64,000 nt of DNA from Lepiota brunneoincarnata (lineage: Eukaryota > Basidiomycota > Agaricomycetes > Agaricales > Agaricaceae): the NCBI GenBank assembly GCA_023014365.1, contig JAEBUN010000002.1, forward strand, positions 1,798,001 to 1,862,000, read 5' to 3'. The position numbers and the translations under genes are program-made. Every line of letters starts with the position of its first letter. Positions within the stretch are counted from its first letter, which is position 1. Below the pieces are notes generated by a model. The model was not told the origin of the DNA. It did not search any database and saw nothing but the letters and a program-made list of their open reading frames with translations. This document shows positions 1 through 11,672 of this stretch, one piece after another.

Positions 1-1169
1 CTCTTCTTGTCGCTGTTAGAGTATCGTCTACCTCTTCTGCTGGTCCTGGCATGAATGGCAAAATTCGTGGGTGTGGAGGGTGTCGACCACCTTCACGCGG
101 GAATGTTTCAAGCAAAGCAACCTGGAAGTCAGTAGAAGTCGTTGTAAACTCGGAATAGAATAAGTTGTTTGGCTGGGGGTGGCTGGGGATCTGCTGGCAG
201 CTGGTACGGTTGATAGAGAGCGTCGATTCGGAACCAGTATTCGTCCATTTCATAATGGAATGAGACTACATCAGCGGAGAGAAGGAGTCCTTCAGGAAGA
301 AGCTCGAGGGTGGGGGGTCGTGGAGGCTCAGGGTTGGAGTACGGGTGATAGGCGGTAGGGGTGTTCGGTACCGGTGGAGGCATGTAAGGGCTGTTGGGCA
401 CAGGCCCTTTGTTCGTGGGTTCGAGGACGCCCAGAGAAATGCTGTTTTGCTTGTAGCTTAACATGGCCTTCTTCCAGTCTTCCACTTTAGGCAGTTCCCC
501 TCTGTCCATTAGACCTGCCACATCTGTGATGGGTTTCCCTGTTGCGGGGTCGTGTATCTCAACAAAAGTCACTGGAATGAGACCCGGTTTTCCAAGGCGA
601 CCGATGGGTTTCGCAACAAACCATTCCCGGTTTGACTGAGCAACAACTGTAATAGCATCGCCACGCTTTGCATCAAGCTCGTCCGGGCGTTCCGCTTCGA
701 AGTCGTGTTGTACAATAGCATAGAATACTTGGGATTTTGGGCTTGTGGGAGATACTGCAGGTCGAGATGGTAGTGTGATACCTTTGGGACCGACTTGCGA
801 AGTACGGGACCTGAAATATACATAAGCTCAGCGGTGATGAGGGTCAGTACTGAGGGCGTACGGGGTGTTCTTGTTGAACTCCTCGAACATTTGTCGGGGG
901 ACCAGCCCTCGTGAGCCAGTTATTGGGTTATGGGCCTCATACCACTGCGCTCGCTCCCCGCCATCGCTGATGACGTAGAAGAAGTCACCCTTCTGGAAGG
1001 ATAATTCTTGTGGGGCTTGGGAGCGGTAGGAGGCGAGGGCACGAATAACTTTCTGGGGTGGCAAGATTGTTGAGGGGGGCTTGGAGACTGGAGGGAGAGG
1101 AAGGGGGGTGGATATCTGAAGTTTAGAAGAGTCCTTGTTCCCATTGAGGGATTTCCTCAGGGATTTCAT
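1..1169 (-). CDS. BEM1: Bem1/Scd2-type polarity scaffold (two SH3 domains + PX), 3' end outside window
   Basis: Scaffold that in yeasts links Cdc42, its exchange factor and PAK kinases at sites of polarised growth. The start codon is at 1169. After a short basic leader comes a first SH3 domain (about 1055-870; motif ALASYRSQAPQELSFQKGD). A second SH3 follows an intron (about 725-560; YAIVQHDFEAERPDELD, then GLIPVTFVEI). A proline-rich linker leads to the start of a PX domain (FRVYNDFY), where the gene leaves the window. The intron between the SH3 domains fits GT at 853 to AG near 801, in phase. Near position 131 the PX frame is broken: one extra base turns the conserved YNDFYDFQ into a stop, and the correct frame resumes at once. 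PB1 and the rest of PX are not visible. Family identification is firm; the break is treated as an indel, not as a pseudogene. Confidence 0.88.
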
Positions 1170-1616
1170 TTGTGCGTCGCGGAGTCGTCGAGGTCGTTAA
1201 TGAGGCTGGTGGATGTGAGAAGAGAAGGTGAGCAATGGGAGTTGAGAGGATAATGATTTCTGGGACATTGGTCACGTGTGTCTGATCTAACAATTGAGCC
1301 AAGATTGGACCATCCTGCCACTAGGAGAGCCGTCTATGAGAGGAAAGCTGTTGTCGCTTGGAGTGTATCATTCCAAAACGCCGTCCTACAGCCTGTTTCT
1401 ACGTCACCATCACCCATTGATCTAGTCAGCAGAGCACAGCTCGGGATCATCGCTTCTCTGCCCAACACTCATCTGTCTCCTTTTAATAATAGTCTTTATT
1501 ACATAATACAGCCATTTGTCAAACAAAGGCATACAGATCCTGGGCAAGCCTTTTCGCCCCGCTGCATATAACCTTACCTATCACCCGTCCAATACACAGC
1601 TACCAATTGTTCTGCC

Positions 1617-4444
1617 ATGGCTGCCCGAAAGCTGCAAAGTAAGCAATTCGTGCTTTTTTAATTGCTCCATTCTTATATTCGCCCCCCAGCCGAGATTGAC
1701 CGAACGTTGAAGAAAGTCGCGGAGGGGGTTGAGCTTTTCGAGAACATATACGAAAAGATGCAAGCTTCGACAAATCAGACGCAGAAAGAGAAGCTTGAGC
1801 TCGACCTGAAGACGCAGATCAAGAAACTTCAACGGCTACGAGATCAAATAAAGACATGGGTAGCGAGCAATGACATCAAAGACAAGTCGCAGCTGCTGGA
1901 AAACCGTAGACTCATCGAAACGGTAAGTGTTTTCCTACTGCTTCATGTCCACCCACACCTTCAAGGAACACCCCGTTGTATACTCGCGCACGTGTGGACC
2001 TCCCACCAGCTCACCTGATGCCCTTTTCGTCTTTGGAACGGTTGACTCACTATCTCTTGTCCATCCTTCACTATGTTATCGACCGCGTCAAATAGCAAAT
2101 GGAGAAGTTCAAGGCCTGCGAGAAAGGAGATGAAGACCAAAGCCTTTTCAAAAGAAGGTCCTAATACAGGCTACGAAGTTGGATCCGAAAGAACAAGAGA
2201 AGGAAGAGGCAACACAGTGGCTGCAGTCGCAAGTGGAGGAGCTACAAATGCAGGTAGAATCCACTGAAGCCGAAGTGGAGTCCCTGCAGGGAACAGCCAA
2301 GAAACGCAATAAGCAGGGTTCCCACGCAGGGCGCCTAGAAGAGCTGGAACACCTCAACGAACGTCGGAAGTGGCACATAAGTCGACTCGAGATTGTTCTG
2401 CGCCTGTTAAACAATGGCTCCCTGTCACCAGAGAGGGTTTTGGGTCTCAAAGAGGATGTCCAGTACTTCGTGGAAAGCAATACTGTTTGTTTTCCGTCCC
2501 AGCTTAAACACATGATGTAGCTGAGGGTTGTTAACCATGCAGGAAGAAGACTTCGACGAAGATGAAGGCATATATGATGAGCTCAATCTTGAAGAAGAGG
2601 AAGAAAAGTTTGGATTTGTCGTGGACGACGATGATGATAGCACTTCAGATAGCGCAAGTGAAGGTAACAATAAAATTCACTCTGGTCGACATGAAGCTAA
2701 CAGGGGTCAGAAAAACCGAGACCGGCGAACAAGAAGCATGACGAGGAGAGCGTGTCCAGTGGCAAACGGGACGACAGTCCAATACTCAAGAAGGCTTCTG
2801 TCACGTTACAGCTGCGGAGTAAGTGTGAAGATCATAGATACAATTCTGTTCCTTACACCGCATACTTTAGAGCATTCGGTGGATAGTGAGTTGATACCTT
2901 GCAGAAAACTGGATGATACTCAACCATTTGGCAGCAAAACCTTCCCCAAACATCAATTTTTCACAACCCATGTCCAGTGTAGTGAAAGCTCCCGCACCCC
3001 GGCCACCACAATTACCCCCTATACGGTATGCGACCGTCGCCCAAGCCGTCACCCACAACAATACCCAGACGCTCTCGTCCGCCCCTACACCCTCAACTAC
3101 TCACACCCCTGCAGTGCCGTCATCACAGCAAATGCAGTTCAGTCCTCCAGCTGCTCCCCCCCAATCCTCCGCAGCACCTGTAGCAAGCTCCCCAGATCAA
3201 ATATCCGTAGCCGCTTCTTCACCAAGCCTGACACATCCATCGCTAACAAGCCCAATTCTATCCTCGGCTGCGTCGGCGTCTCAACAGCTTGACGGCTCGA
3301 CATACTCCGCGCAAGATTCGCCAGCTTTGTCAGAAGCGGTTTCCCCGAAGGGCCAGCAAAGTACATCACCTTTGAAGGGGGCAACAACGCAAAAGGGTGA
3401 GCTATGATGTTGATGATGAATGTAACCATCTCTCTAAATACATCAGATCATTCCCCGTCGACTCAAAACACCAATGGCGCGGGTGAAGTCACTCCGCACG
3501 GACAAGCCCAACAGGTCAATGGTGGTGCTCAGTCTTTACCACTTCAGCAGCTTCCTACAGGTTCAGGTCCATCGCCCCTTCCCCAACAACTCCAGCACTA
3601 CCCTCTAAGCACATCTACAGCAAAGCCACCCCTCCCTGAGACGACTCCGAGTCAACCGATATTTCCCTCCTGGAGTCAAAGTCACGCAGAATGATCAGTC
3701 CGGGCAACAGGCCATCGGTAACCAACGACCTGCGTCTTCTGCCCAACAGCAACAGCAGGCCCGTACGACGGCCTCTTCGGCGTTTCCTGGCTCGTTGCAG
3801 GACCTTGTTGTCTCCTTCGAGAGCGTCAAGCAAAAAGGTACATCAGATACGATTTCCTGAGGATCTTCCGAGTTGACCTGACCCATTTAGCCGCAACGGG
3901 CATGAATAATCTTGATCAGGTGCACAAGATGCTCGAGGGCAGTTACACCAGCATGCCTCAGCCTCAGGACACAGAGAAGTGGGTTTCTTACCCTCGTTTA
4001 TCATTGACTATTATCACCAACACCCTATCCACAGGCCCAAATACTACGTGCCGCGGAACCCGTTCCAAACTCCACCGTACTATCCTCAGACGCCTCACCC
4101 ACTCCTGAATACCTCGGCGATCTTCTCTCAGCTCGATGTGGAGACTTTATTTTATGTTTTTTATTATCTACCGGGAACATATCAACAGTGCGTTCCGAAA
4201 CCATGATTCTCTATTGACATGTCCTCACCGAGTATACAGGTTCCTAGCAGCAAAGGAGCTGAAGCGTCAATCCTGGCGGTTCCACGTGAAATACCTCACA
4301 TGGTTCCAGCGGCATTCTGAGCCTCAGGCTATCACAGATGAATATGAGCAAGGTGTCTATGTCTACTTTGACTGGGAAGGATCGTGGTGCCAGCGGAAGA
4401 AGAGCGATTTTCGATTCGAATACCGTTACTTGTCAGAAGACTAA
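1617..4444 (+). CDS. NOT3: CCR4-NOT complex subunit NOT3/NOT5
   Basis: Subunit of the CCR4-NOT deadenylase complex, which acts in mRNA decay and translation-coupled quality control. The first exon is only about 24 nt (MAARKLQ), followed by an intron ending in CCCCAG. The N-terminal NOT3 domain is a long helical segment ([20 protein letters not shown], later [20 protein letters not shown]) extending to about 2500. An acidic stretch ([14 protein letters not shown]) and a long Ser/Pro/Gln-rich linker follow (2900-3850). The C-terminal NOT2/3/5 box is clear: [20 protein letters not shown] just before the stop at 4442-4444. I count at least eight exons. Around 3662-3664 the reading frame moves by one base without a strong intron. 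Dropping one T joins the exons smoothly, though an alternative weak intron (CTACAG to CTAAG) is possible. Divergent from BEM1. Confidence 0.93.
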
Positions 4445-4603
4445 TTCAATTATTTTTTCTATTCCATGCTTGCATGTCATTGTCTTACCTGCATTTGTAG
4501 CCTATTTATCCAGGCTATTTGTTGTATTCCATACTTGCTTTGAATGATACAGTGATTAAATGGTATTAGGGAGTAAATGAGTCGATTGACCACTAGAATT
4601 ACT

Positions 4604-5407
4604 CTAGCTTGACGACAGCACCGAGAGCCTCAAAGACCTTCTGCAACTTCTCAGCGTCCTCCTTTGAGAGGTTTTCCTTTAGCACCTTGGGCACTGATTC
4701 AACGAATTTCTTGGCCTAGATGGGAATACCTCAACGATGCTAATGTGAACGAACGTACGAGTGCACACACCTCAATAAGGGTCAAGTTGGGCACCAGGGC
4801 CTTTACCTCCTTGATAATTTTGGGTTTGGCGGCAGCGTCAAATGACTCCAGCTTGACGTTGAAGACAGTCTTCTCCTTAGGCTTTCTCCTGTAAAGAGGA
4901 CTCATAATTAGAAGAAAACATCTAATATGGGAGTCTTACCGGTGCGGGTTCGTCCGATACTGGTGCAGCAGCAGGAGCGGTAGCAGAAGCAGCGGGCAGC
5001 GCAATTTCCTGGATATTAAGGCGCGACTACGAACCGAGTCAACAAAGCAGTAATTCACGTGAAAAATGGGGACGTACTTTGAGTAGAGTGACTAGATCCG
5101 CTGCCTGCAGCAAGCTTAAACCCGAGATATCGTCTACAATTCTATTGATGACAGGATCATTGGAAGTGGCTGGAGGCGGTGGCACTGGCGAAGAGGGTTC
5201 CACAGCAGCGTTAGCCAGACATCTTGAGTGAGTCGGCAGCCGTAACCAACTGTTGAGGAAATGCCAAGTGAGATTCATTCAGAACGCAGTCACGAAAGAG
5301 ACGCACCGAGTAGAGCGCGAGAATGGACGGAGAACGCTGGAGAAACGACTCTAGAAGATACATGAGTTATGAAAGAGGAGTATCGAGGGCTTTGGACATA
5401 CAGCCAT
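4604..5407 (-). CDS. MRPL12: Mitochondrial ribosomal protein bL12m (L7/L12 family)
   Basis: Stalk protein of the mitochondrial large ribosomal subunit, which recruits translation factors. The first coding exon appears to be just ATGGCT (5407-5402); the intron ends in TCTAG near 5354. The next exon encodes an Arg/Ser-rich presequence (SSVLRPFSRSTR), as expected for mitochondrial import. The N-terminal dimerisation domain contains VNRIVDDISGLSLLQAADL-like sequence at about 5150-5075. The C-terminal domain shows the L7/L12 signature EKTVFNVKLESFDAAAKPK (about 4890-4835) and ends EDAEKLQKVFEALGAVVKLE. Both domains and the order are typical. The start was chosen because the only other upstream ATG (5372) leads into a stop or the wrong phase. 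Exons are short and introns about 50 nt. Confidence 0.9.
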
Positions 5408-5571
5408 ATTCAACCCAAATGTAGGTGTAACGCGTCGGACACGGAACTCAGAAATTTGAGGCGTTATTTGTTCAAGTTGGGCAACACCAGGATGCGGCAC
5501 TTGCCGGAAGGGACAAAGTAGTAATACAAAAACAATACGGAATGAGGTCAAGAGAAAAAGACACCCAAACG

Positions 5572-7064
5572 TTACATCGCCGTTCCATAGCTCTTCCACT
5601 GGTAGGAATCCATCCCCTCCTGAACACTTATTTCACCCTTGAGATCAACGCTCCCAACGACGCTATTCGACTTGACTTCCGGTGGCGAACTTCTCCTCCA
5701 GAAGCGAAGGGCCCGCAGGATATCAGTCTGAGTACCAAAAATGAGAGTGACCACACTAGCGGCTGGCATCAAGCAAAAGTTCAGACAACAGTCCCGGTAG
5801 CAATAGTTAACAGACTACCTGAGGCAATCACAAGGTCGGGAACGGGACTCTGAGGCGATTTAACGGACAGAAGGCTCAGGCTCAAAAGAAGGGCGAATTC
5901 AAAACAAGTCGAATCTGTTAAGAATGTGGCATACCTCAGAGCAATAGTGATGTATAACCCAAACGCAAGAATTCGAATGGGAAGGCTCAGCTCCAATGAC
6001 CGACTCATCCTGGAGATCCTCTGGATTTTCCATTGCTTGACGAGGATAATGACGGTCCACACTAGGTCGAAAGCAGTGGTTTAGGAGCCGTAAGTGAATT
6101 ATACGTCATTAAGATACCTTCAAAAACCAGAGTAACGAAGAGCACAACCGCAGAAAAAATCGTGAGCGTATTCGTCCTGGGTCATATCAAGTGAGCCCCT
6201 GCACAATCACGCTTTGAGTTGGGGACCTTACAGAGGGAGAAAGTCCACAGAACAGTAGAAAAATCGCCGATTGCGAGATAACCGTTCAGGGATGACTTGC
6301 GCCGACCTGCACCAATGGATTATCAGAAGACGATGAGCAATGGGAACATTTGACCCACCGCAGCAGTTGTAAGAATCCAAAAAAAGAAGGCGATATAGGG
6401 CGAAACTAACATCTACACACGTTACTCCCAGATGATCAAGGGTGAGGATTGGCACTCACTCCCCACAACCTAAGGGCGTGGTCTCTATCGAGATATTCCC
6501 TACCATGGTAATGGGCTCTGATCACAAAGAACATCTGCACAATCGCAGCTCAGTACTACGTTCTGCGGGTACACAGTAATGATCTCACCTGCAGCACTAG
6601 AATCAAGGCCGAGGTGGATGACCTGTTTCTCGATCAATGCCTGACTTCGGTCCCGGCTTGAATAACTCACAGCGCCGGCATGCCATACAAGAGGGATGCT
6701 TGCAGAAGACAAAGCACCTTCGGTGGTTCTGGTCCTTCAATTTTGCCGGCATATAAACTTATCCTGTCAATCGAAATCCCTTGGTGCGGCAAATCGAGTG
6801 ACATACAGTAAACTAGATGATCTAGACCGAATGAGATACTGCGAATGAATTGCCAGGAAGCAAGAGTCGTGCGACCTACATCCCAATAATAATGAAGGCC
6901 ACACAAAGGTTGATGAAAGTTATGTGTCTCTGGATTTTCTTGGAAAATAACACAACAGCCAATAATAAAGGTAGCCCGAGGTGAGAAGGCCAGACGTTCA
7001 AGACTAGGAACGCGATAAGCTGCCCATGGGTGCCCCGCACGATATTAACCGGTTGACTGGACAT
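5572..7064 (-). CDS. Seven-helix (receptor-like) membrane protein of an agaricomycete-type family
   Basis: I recognise the pattern of an expanded mushroom family of polytopic proteins with GPCR-like layout; no function is established from the sequence. From the start at 7064 the protein reads MSSQPVNIV, then a first helix with the typical phrase WPSHLGLPLLLAVVLFSKK followed by QRHITFINLC. Later exons give KVLCLLQASLLYGMPA, FFVIRAHYHGREYLDRDH, VSPYIAFFFWILTTAA, TIFSAVVLFVTLVFE and a basic cytosolic segment KQWKIQRISRMSRSLEL before the last helices. The soluble C-terminal tail ends YQWKSYGTAM at 5572. At least eight short exons are needed and all joins are GT-AG. The N-terminus could begin slightly upstream. 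Nothing nearby indicates a ligand or pathway. Confidence 0.7.
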
Positions 7065-8692
7065 CTCTGTTACATCTTGCCAGTAGCATGAGAAACGTGT
7101 TAGTCGAGCTGGGCGCAAGGAAACATACTTTGGGAGATTGAAGGAGTCGCCATTGGCTTCCGTTGCGCGGCAAAACCGAGAATAAAGGAGTGTGTATAAG
7201 AGGGGACGCAGAAGCCTGTTCTAGCGCCGTACAAGAACGAAAGCTTCCAGAGCTGTGGTGGTAAAAGTCAAGCGACACAAGAAGGGAGTTTAGTGTTGCA
7301 CGGGCATCGGCTGCCATCACTCGATCGTGCATAGTAGATGGTGTGAACAACTGGGGTTACGTGGTACCCGTCCGAGTTGCTACCCCTGTGCGAGACAATG
7401 TCAATCCCCCCAATTCATTTGCACAATCACATCATCCTGTTGTGATGGGTTTCGAGCTGAGACAACCACCACACATGGGCCCCCTAGTTACCGACCAAAT
7501 GCCAATGAATTGAACGAAAATTAGCAAGCCCCACTCATGGCCAAGGAGCTGGCCTGGAGTCTCCAGATTGACAACCGGGTATTTTTTAGATTGGGAGGAA
7601 TACCATGCGTTGGAAGAATTATGACCCGATTCGAGCTGATAATCAGAAAGGAGTGTTGCTTGATCCTGTCCATGCTATGCTCTCAACAACAGATCATATA
7701 AGGACCTTCCCGCTTCGGAGTCGGGGCTGATACTGAACAGTGAACCTCTTGATTGGAACATTCGGGCTGACCTGCTTGGCGAACCTTGGTTGCATCAACA
7801 CACCATCTCCGTGCGTGCAAGCGACACCCCGGCGCATCACCTCGATGGCGACGACCTGCAACATCCATCAGAACGGGCCCAGGCCGCGGGCCATGTCTTA
7901 TGAGCATCCGGTGCCATCGGCCCGGTCCTGGCTCTCGACTCACTCGACTCGCGCTGAGAGTCATCCCTTGTCGAACCCAACCATTGCCACTGCAGATCTT
8001 CGAGAAAGTCTAGCGGGAATCCGCCAGTAGCGACAGGTCAAGATGAACCACCTAAAAGTCCGCGAGCATGGCTCTCGAATCTTCTCTGTTCTTTTTTGAG
8101 AATGTCGTGTCAGGCTGCATACAGGCCGGCCGTAGCCCTCATAACTCAACGCTCAGGCCCAGTCATGGGCTATTCCTAGGATCGAGAGAGAACGGCTTCG
8201 CAAAGAAACTCCCGTTCCAAGAAGTCGTCTGGAAAACTCACAAATCTGGCCTCCGGATAACTATATTGGCGAGGACAGCAATTGGCTTCCCTCTTGTACC
8301 CTACCAAGACCTTCTGGGCGGCAAAAGTGTGGATTCAACAGGAACCATTACGTGTCACGGGAGCTCTTTCAGGAAATTGGCCACTTCCTATGAACCTAAA
8401 ATTTTACTAGAAAACGCTTTCACCGACGATGCCCGCCAAGCAACGTACTCGTCGGTCGTGTCTTTGCGTAATGCTACACCCTCTCAGCCGAGAAGTCAAG
8501 ATAGCCCGCGTATCTCCCCGCAGAATGGCCAAACTCAGCATGCACTTTGATGACGCCACCTGGGATTTCACCTTTGGAATCTGCGAAGTGATTCTCCCGG
8601 CTTCTCGGTAGACTATCCTTCTTTCTTAAATCTAGTTGGAGTGTGGAGGTGCAGGTGGACTTTGCCCTCCCCCTACTGTCACCTCACCACTA
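7065..8692. other. Gene-poor gap, no recognisable gene
   Basis: About 1.6 kb between the seven-helix gene and the DUF6534 gene. Open frames exist (longest about 160 codons on the plus strand, 8068-8550), but I see no known motif, no convincing exon structure and no codon pattern like the neighbouring genes. A TATA-like ATATAAGG lies near 7695. The stretch may hold promoters or decayed sequence. Confidence 0.5.
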
Positions 8693-10794
8693 ATGTCTAC
8701 CGACGAACATCATCCGGCCGTGAACAACACGTATGTGCAACATGTCGTCTGATTTAGACGAATCAACTCAAATTCAGCAGTTTAGGGGCAGCTTTTATCG
8801 GCGTTATATTTGCCGCACTGTAAGAATACATGACTAAAACACTGTTTTCTTGGAAGATGTTGCTGAGCTCCACGTAGGCTCTATGGTGGTATGCCTCTCT
8901 ACCCTTCCCACGGATCACACTGCTTAAGAATGGCCTTAAGTATCCTGCGCCCAAACGCTGTACTATTTTAACAGGTACCCCAAGGCAAGTGCACCCCCTA
9001 TCGAGTAATTGAGCCGCACAGACGTTTGATATGCAGGATGTTTGGTACATCAAATACCTTGTCAGTGGTTCCAGCTCAACTAGACACACAGCCAGTATTC
9101 ATTTAGAAAGGACAGGTTGGATTTGTATGGCTATTCGACACGATCCATCAATGCCTGATTTCGCACACGGGTAAGATTCTGGTCAGAAAGTTTATTGGGT
9201 CATGCACCCTGAAGGTTACCCAGTATATTTCTATGTCATCGCCAATTTCAACAACCCAGCCGTCCTTACCGACATGGTCTGGTGGGTATACATGTAACGC
9301 TCTTTCCTTATGGTTCGTTTGCTTATCCTATTTATTCTCTCACCCTAGGAGCATTATCGTAAGGAGCCGTTGTTCGTTCACAAAGCATATCTGCAACTTA
9401 TCTTACTCCAAGCTCGAGGTCCTGTTCAATGTAAGCGCCCCATCGCTATTTTCCAAGGAAATACCCACGCAGGGCTTAGGGTCTTGTTGGTTTCCTCGTA
9501 CAAGCGTGAGCTCATGTATCGAGGTTTGATTAAAACATTACTGATAAATCCCGCTTAGTTTCCTCACTTTACGGGTCTGGAGGTGTAAGTCTTATCCCTT
9601 TTTCTAGACTTTGGCGTTCCTGAATTGCTCAGTGAGCAACAACAATCGCTTCATAACGGGTGTTATCGTAAGTCCTCCCGCGAACCTACTCCTTGTCAGG
9701 GTTATGAACTCTCCGTCCAGGCAGGCATGGTTCTTGCCGAGTTCGGTGGGCACTTCCTAGTAATAAGTGGCATTGTACCCAGCTCACACCTTATTTTCAG
9801 GCTGTTCCATTGGTGAGTGGAGAGATCCTCGCACGCAAGCTCGGAGCTGACATAGCATTTTCAGCTTTCACCGTCCAGGCGTAGGTCCATTGGATCCTCT
9901 TTCTCAGCCGCTGTCGCTCACAGCTCGATATTCAGCATGCAGTTCCACACCTGGGAGGAGCTTAAGATCTTGAAGGCATGCCCATCCCTGTTGCTTGCAC
10001 CTAGTCGCGCCCACTTGACCACCGGTGCTGACCTCCAGGGACTCTCAATCACAGTCAACATTCTCGCAGTCGTACCAGATGTATTGATCGCAGGTTCGCT
10101 GTTTTACTTCCTCCAACGCTCCAGAACAGGCTTCAAGAAGTGCGTATGGTAACACGGGCTGTAGAAAATGCTTCATTGACGATATCGTTCTTGGCTCCAT
10201 CTAGGTCTGACACAATGATCACTCGACTAGTGAGTTTATATCATCGAGTGACAACGACAGCGGACCCTCATACAAATACAGATTTTATTCACTGTCAGCA
10301 CTGGTTTTTTTACCAGTATATGTGCTATCGCCTCCCTTGTATCTGTGAGTAGGGAGGCGCCTCATTACAGCCACTACAGTGACCCTGAATAATATGCAAG
10401 ATCCTTGCATCGGGCAATACGTTAATTTACGTTGCGTTCTATTTCAGCCTAGGGAGGCGTAGGTCGTTCTGAATCCTTCTCTATTATGCTCCCTAATTTA
10501 TCAATGTCTAGTATACAGTAACTCTGTTTTAGCCACCCTGAACGCACGCATTGACATCCGCGGCCTCGGGGAAGATAGCGACGAACTTTCTTTTTCATTG
10601 CAGACGGTAACTAAATCCTGCCAGCCAACCTTCAATACTTCGGCGATGCTTGTGACTCGTTTCTTTTGCTACTGTAGTTTTATTTTGGCTCATTCCGAGT
10701 CGAGCAGAGGCCGACCAACATCTCAATCAAGATTGATACCACTCATGAATTTACCAGGGACCAAAACCTACAGGACGTTGAGGTGAGCAGGTGA
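8693..10794 (+). CDS. DUF6534-type integral membrane protein, very intron-rich
   Basis: Member of a large basidiomycete family of seven-helix proteins of unknown function (Pfam DUF6534 by my recognition). The start is MSTDEHHPAVNNT at 8693. Successive short exons give the family's hallmarks in order: LGAAFIGVIFAAL (helix 1), WYIKYLVSGSS-like, VWLFDTIHQCLISHT, VYFYVIANFNNPAVLTDMVW, LEVLFN, FLTLRVWR followed by LSVSNNNRFITGVI, DVLIAGSLFYFLQRSRTGFK, SDTMITRL, TGFFTSICAIASLVS, LIYVAFYFSLG and VYSNSVLATLNARID. The hydrophilic tail ends ...DQNLQDVEVSR with TGA at 10792-10794. At least twelve exons are needed and introns make up roughly half of the gene. Some inner joins are uncertain. The diagnostic motifs in family order make a functional gene likely. 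Confidence 0.75.
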
Positions 10795-11672
10795 ATAAAA
10801 TCCGTCGCGCAATAACGAGCTATTTGGGGTATCGTCGTCCGCTGACTGTTGTGACACGATAGTCTGCCGGTTCCTTCTAGACCTACGCGTTCCCTACCAT
10901 AACCGCGAGCTTCCTGCCTTCATTACCCAACATTCACAACCGGGACTAGGTCCTGGCGCTATGGCGGATGATCAAACACCCATGGAATGCGGGTGATCTG
11001 TCCATGTATACCAATCTACTCAGGAAATTTCTCTTGTACTTTGCATCTCGCTTTCCTTTGTCACTATCGATGAAACACTGTACTCGTAAATGTATACCTG
11101 TGGGAAATGTATCCAAATGCTGCCTGTGCGTCCAAGCAATTGTGGCGTCCGGTATTCGCCGAGGTAGAAAACAGCCCCATTTGACACTTCATTTGCAGAG
11201 TGCGGAGGGCAAGGAGTCCGAGTATCGACACCAGCAATCCAAATTCAGGGACGAACGAGACTAAAATTGGGCACTAGGATCATACTGGAAAACTTGCCCG
11301 TTGCGATTCACCTCGTGTCGGGACTTCTTGCAAATCACAATGACTTGAAGGATGTCCATGGGTTCAGGGTCGAACGTGCCGCCGACACCCCTCCATTGGT
11401 GAATCCTGTGTGCTTAGGGTGATAGCCTTCACGCAGAGCTGGGTGTCCACACAGATTCTGTCGCAACCTCGTGGCCGTACCTATAACCCGATTTGGCGTG
11501 CGACGAGACATGACCGCGGACTTGCAGCAAGGATCAAAGAGAAGAGCAGACTCCCTTTTCGGGATTGATCCTATACTCGAGGTGAGCCTCGAGATTTAAA
11601 AGCGCCCGTCCATGGCCACATCGATGCACACCTACCGACGCTCTTTTGCCTCCTTTCCGTTTGGAATCCACC
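10795..11672. other. Gene-poor gap upstream of the P450
   Basis: About 0.9 kb. Stretches such as 10968-11260 and 11270-11430 are open for 50-100 codons on the plus strand but match nothing I recognise. They may be remnants of an older gene or a P450 promoter region. Confidence 0.4.

Noticed and set aside
720..860. Apparent frame conflict between the two BEM1 SH3 domains
   Set aside because: An intron from GT at 853 to AG before TCGGTCCC restores the frame.
7683..8550. Possible secreted or coding ORFs in the gap
   Set aside because: Open frames lack ATG or motifs, and no splice pattern links them.
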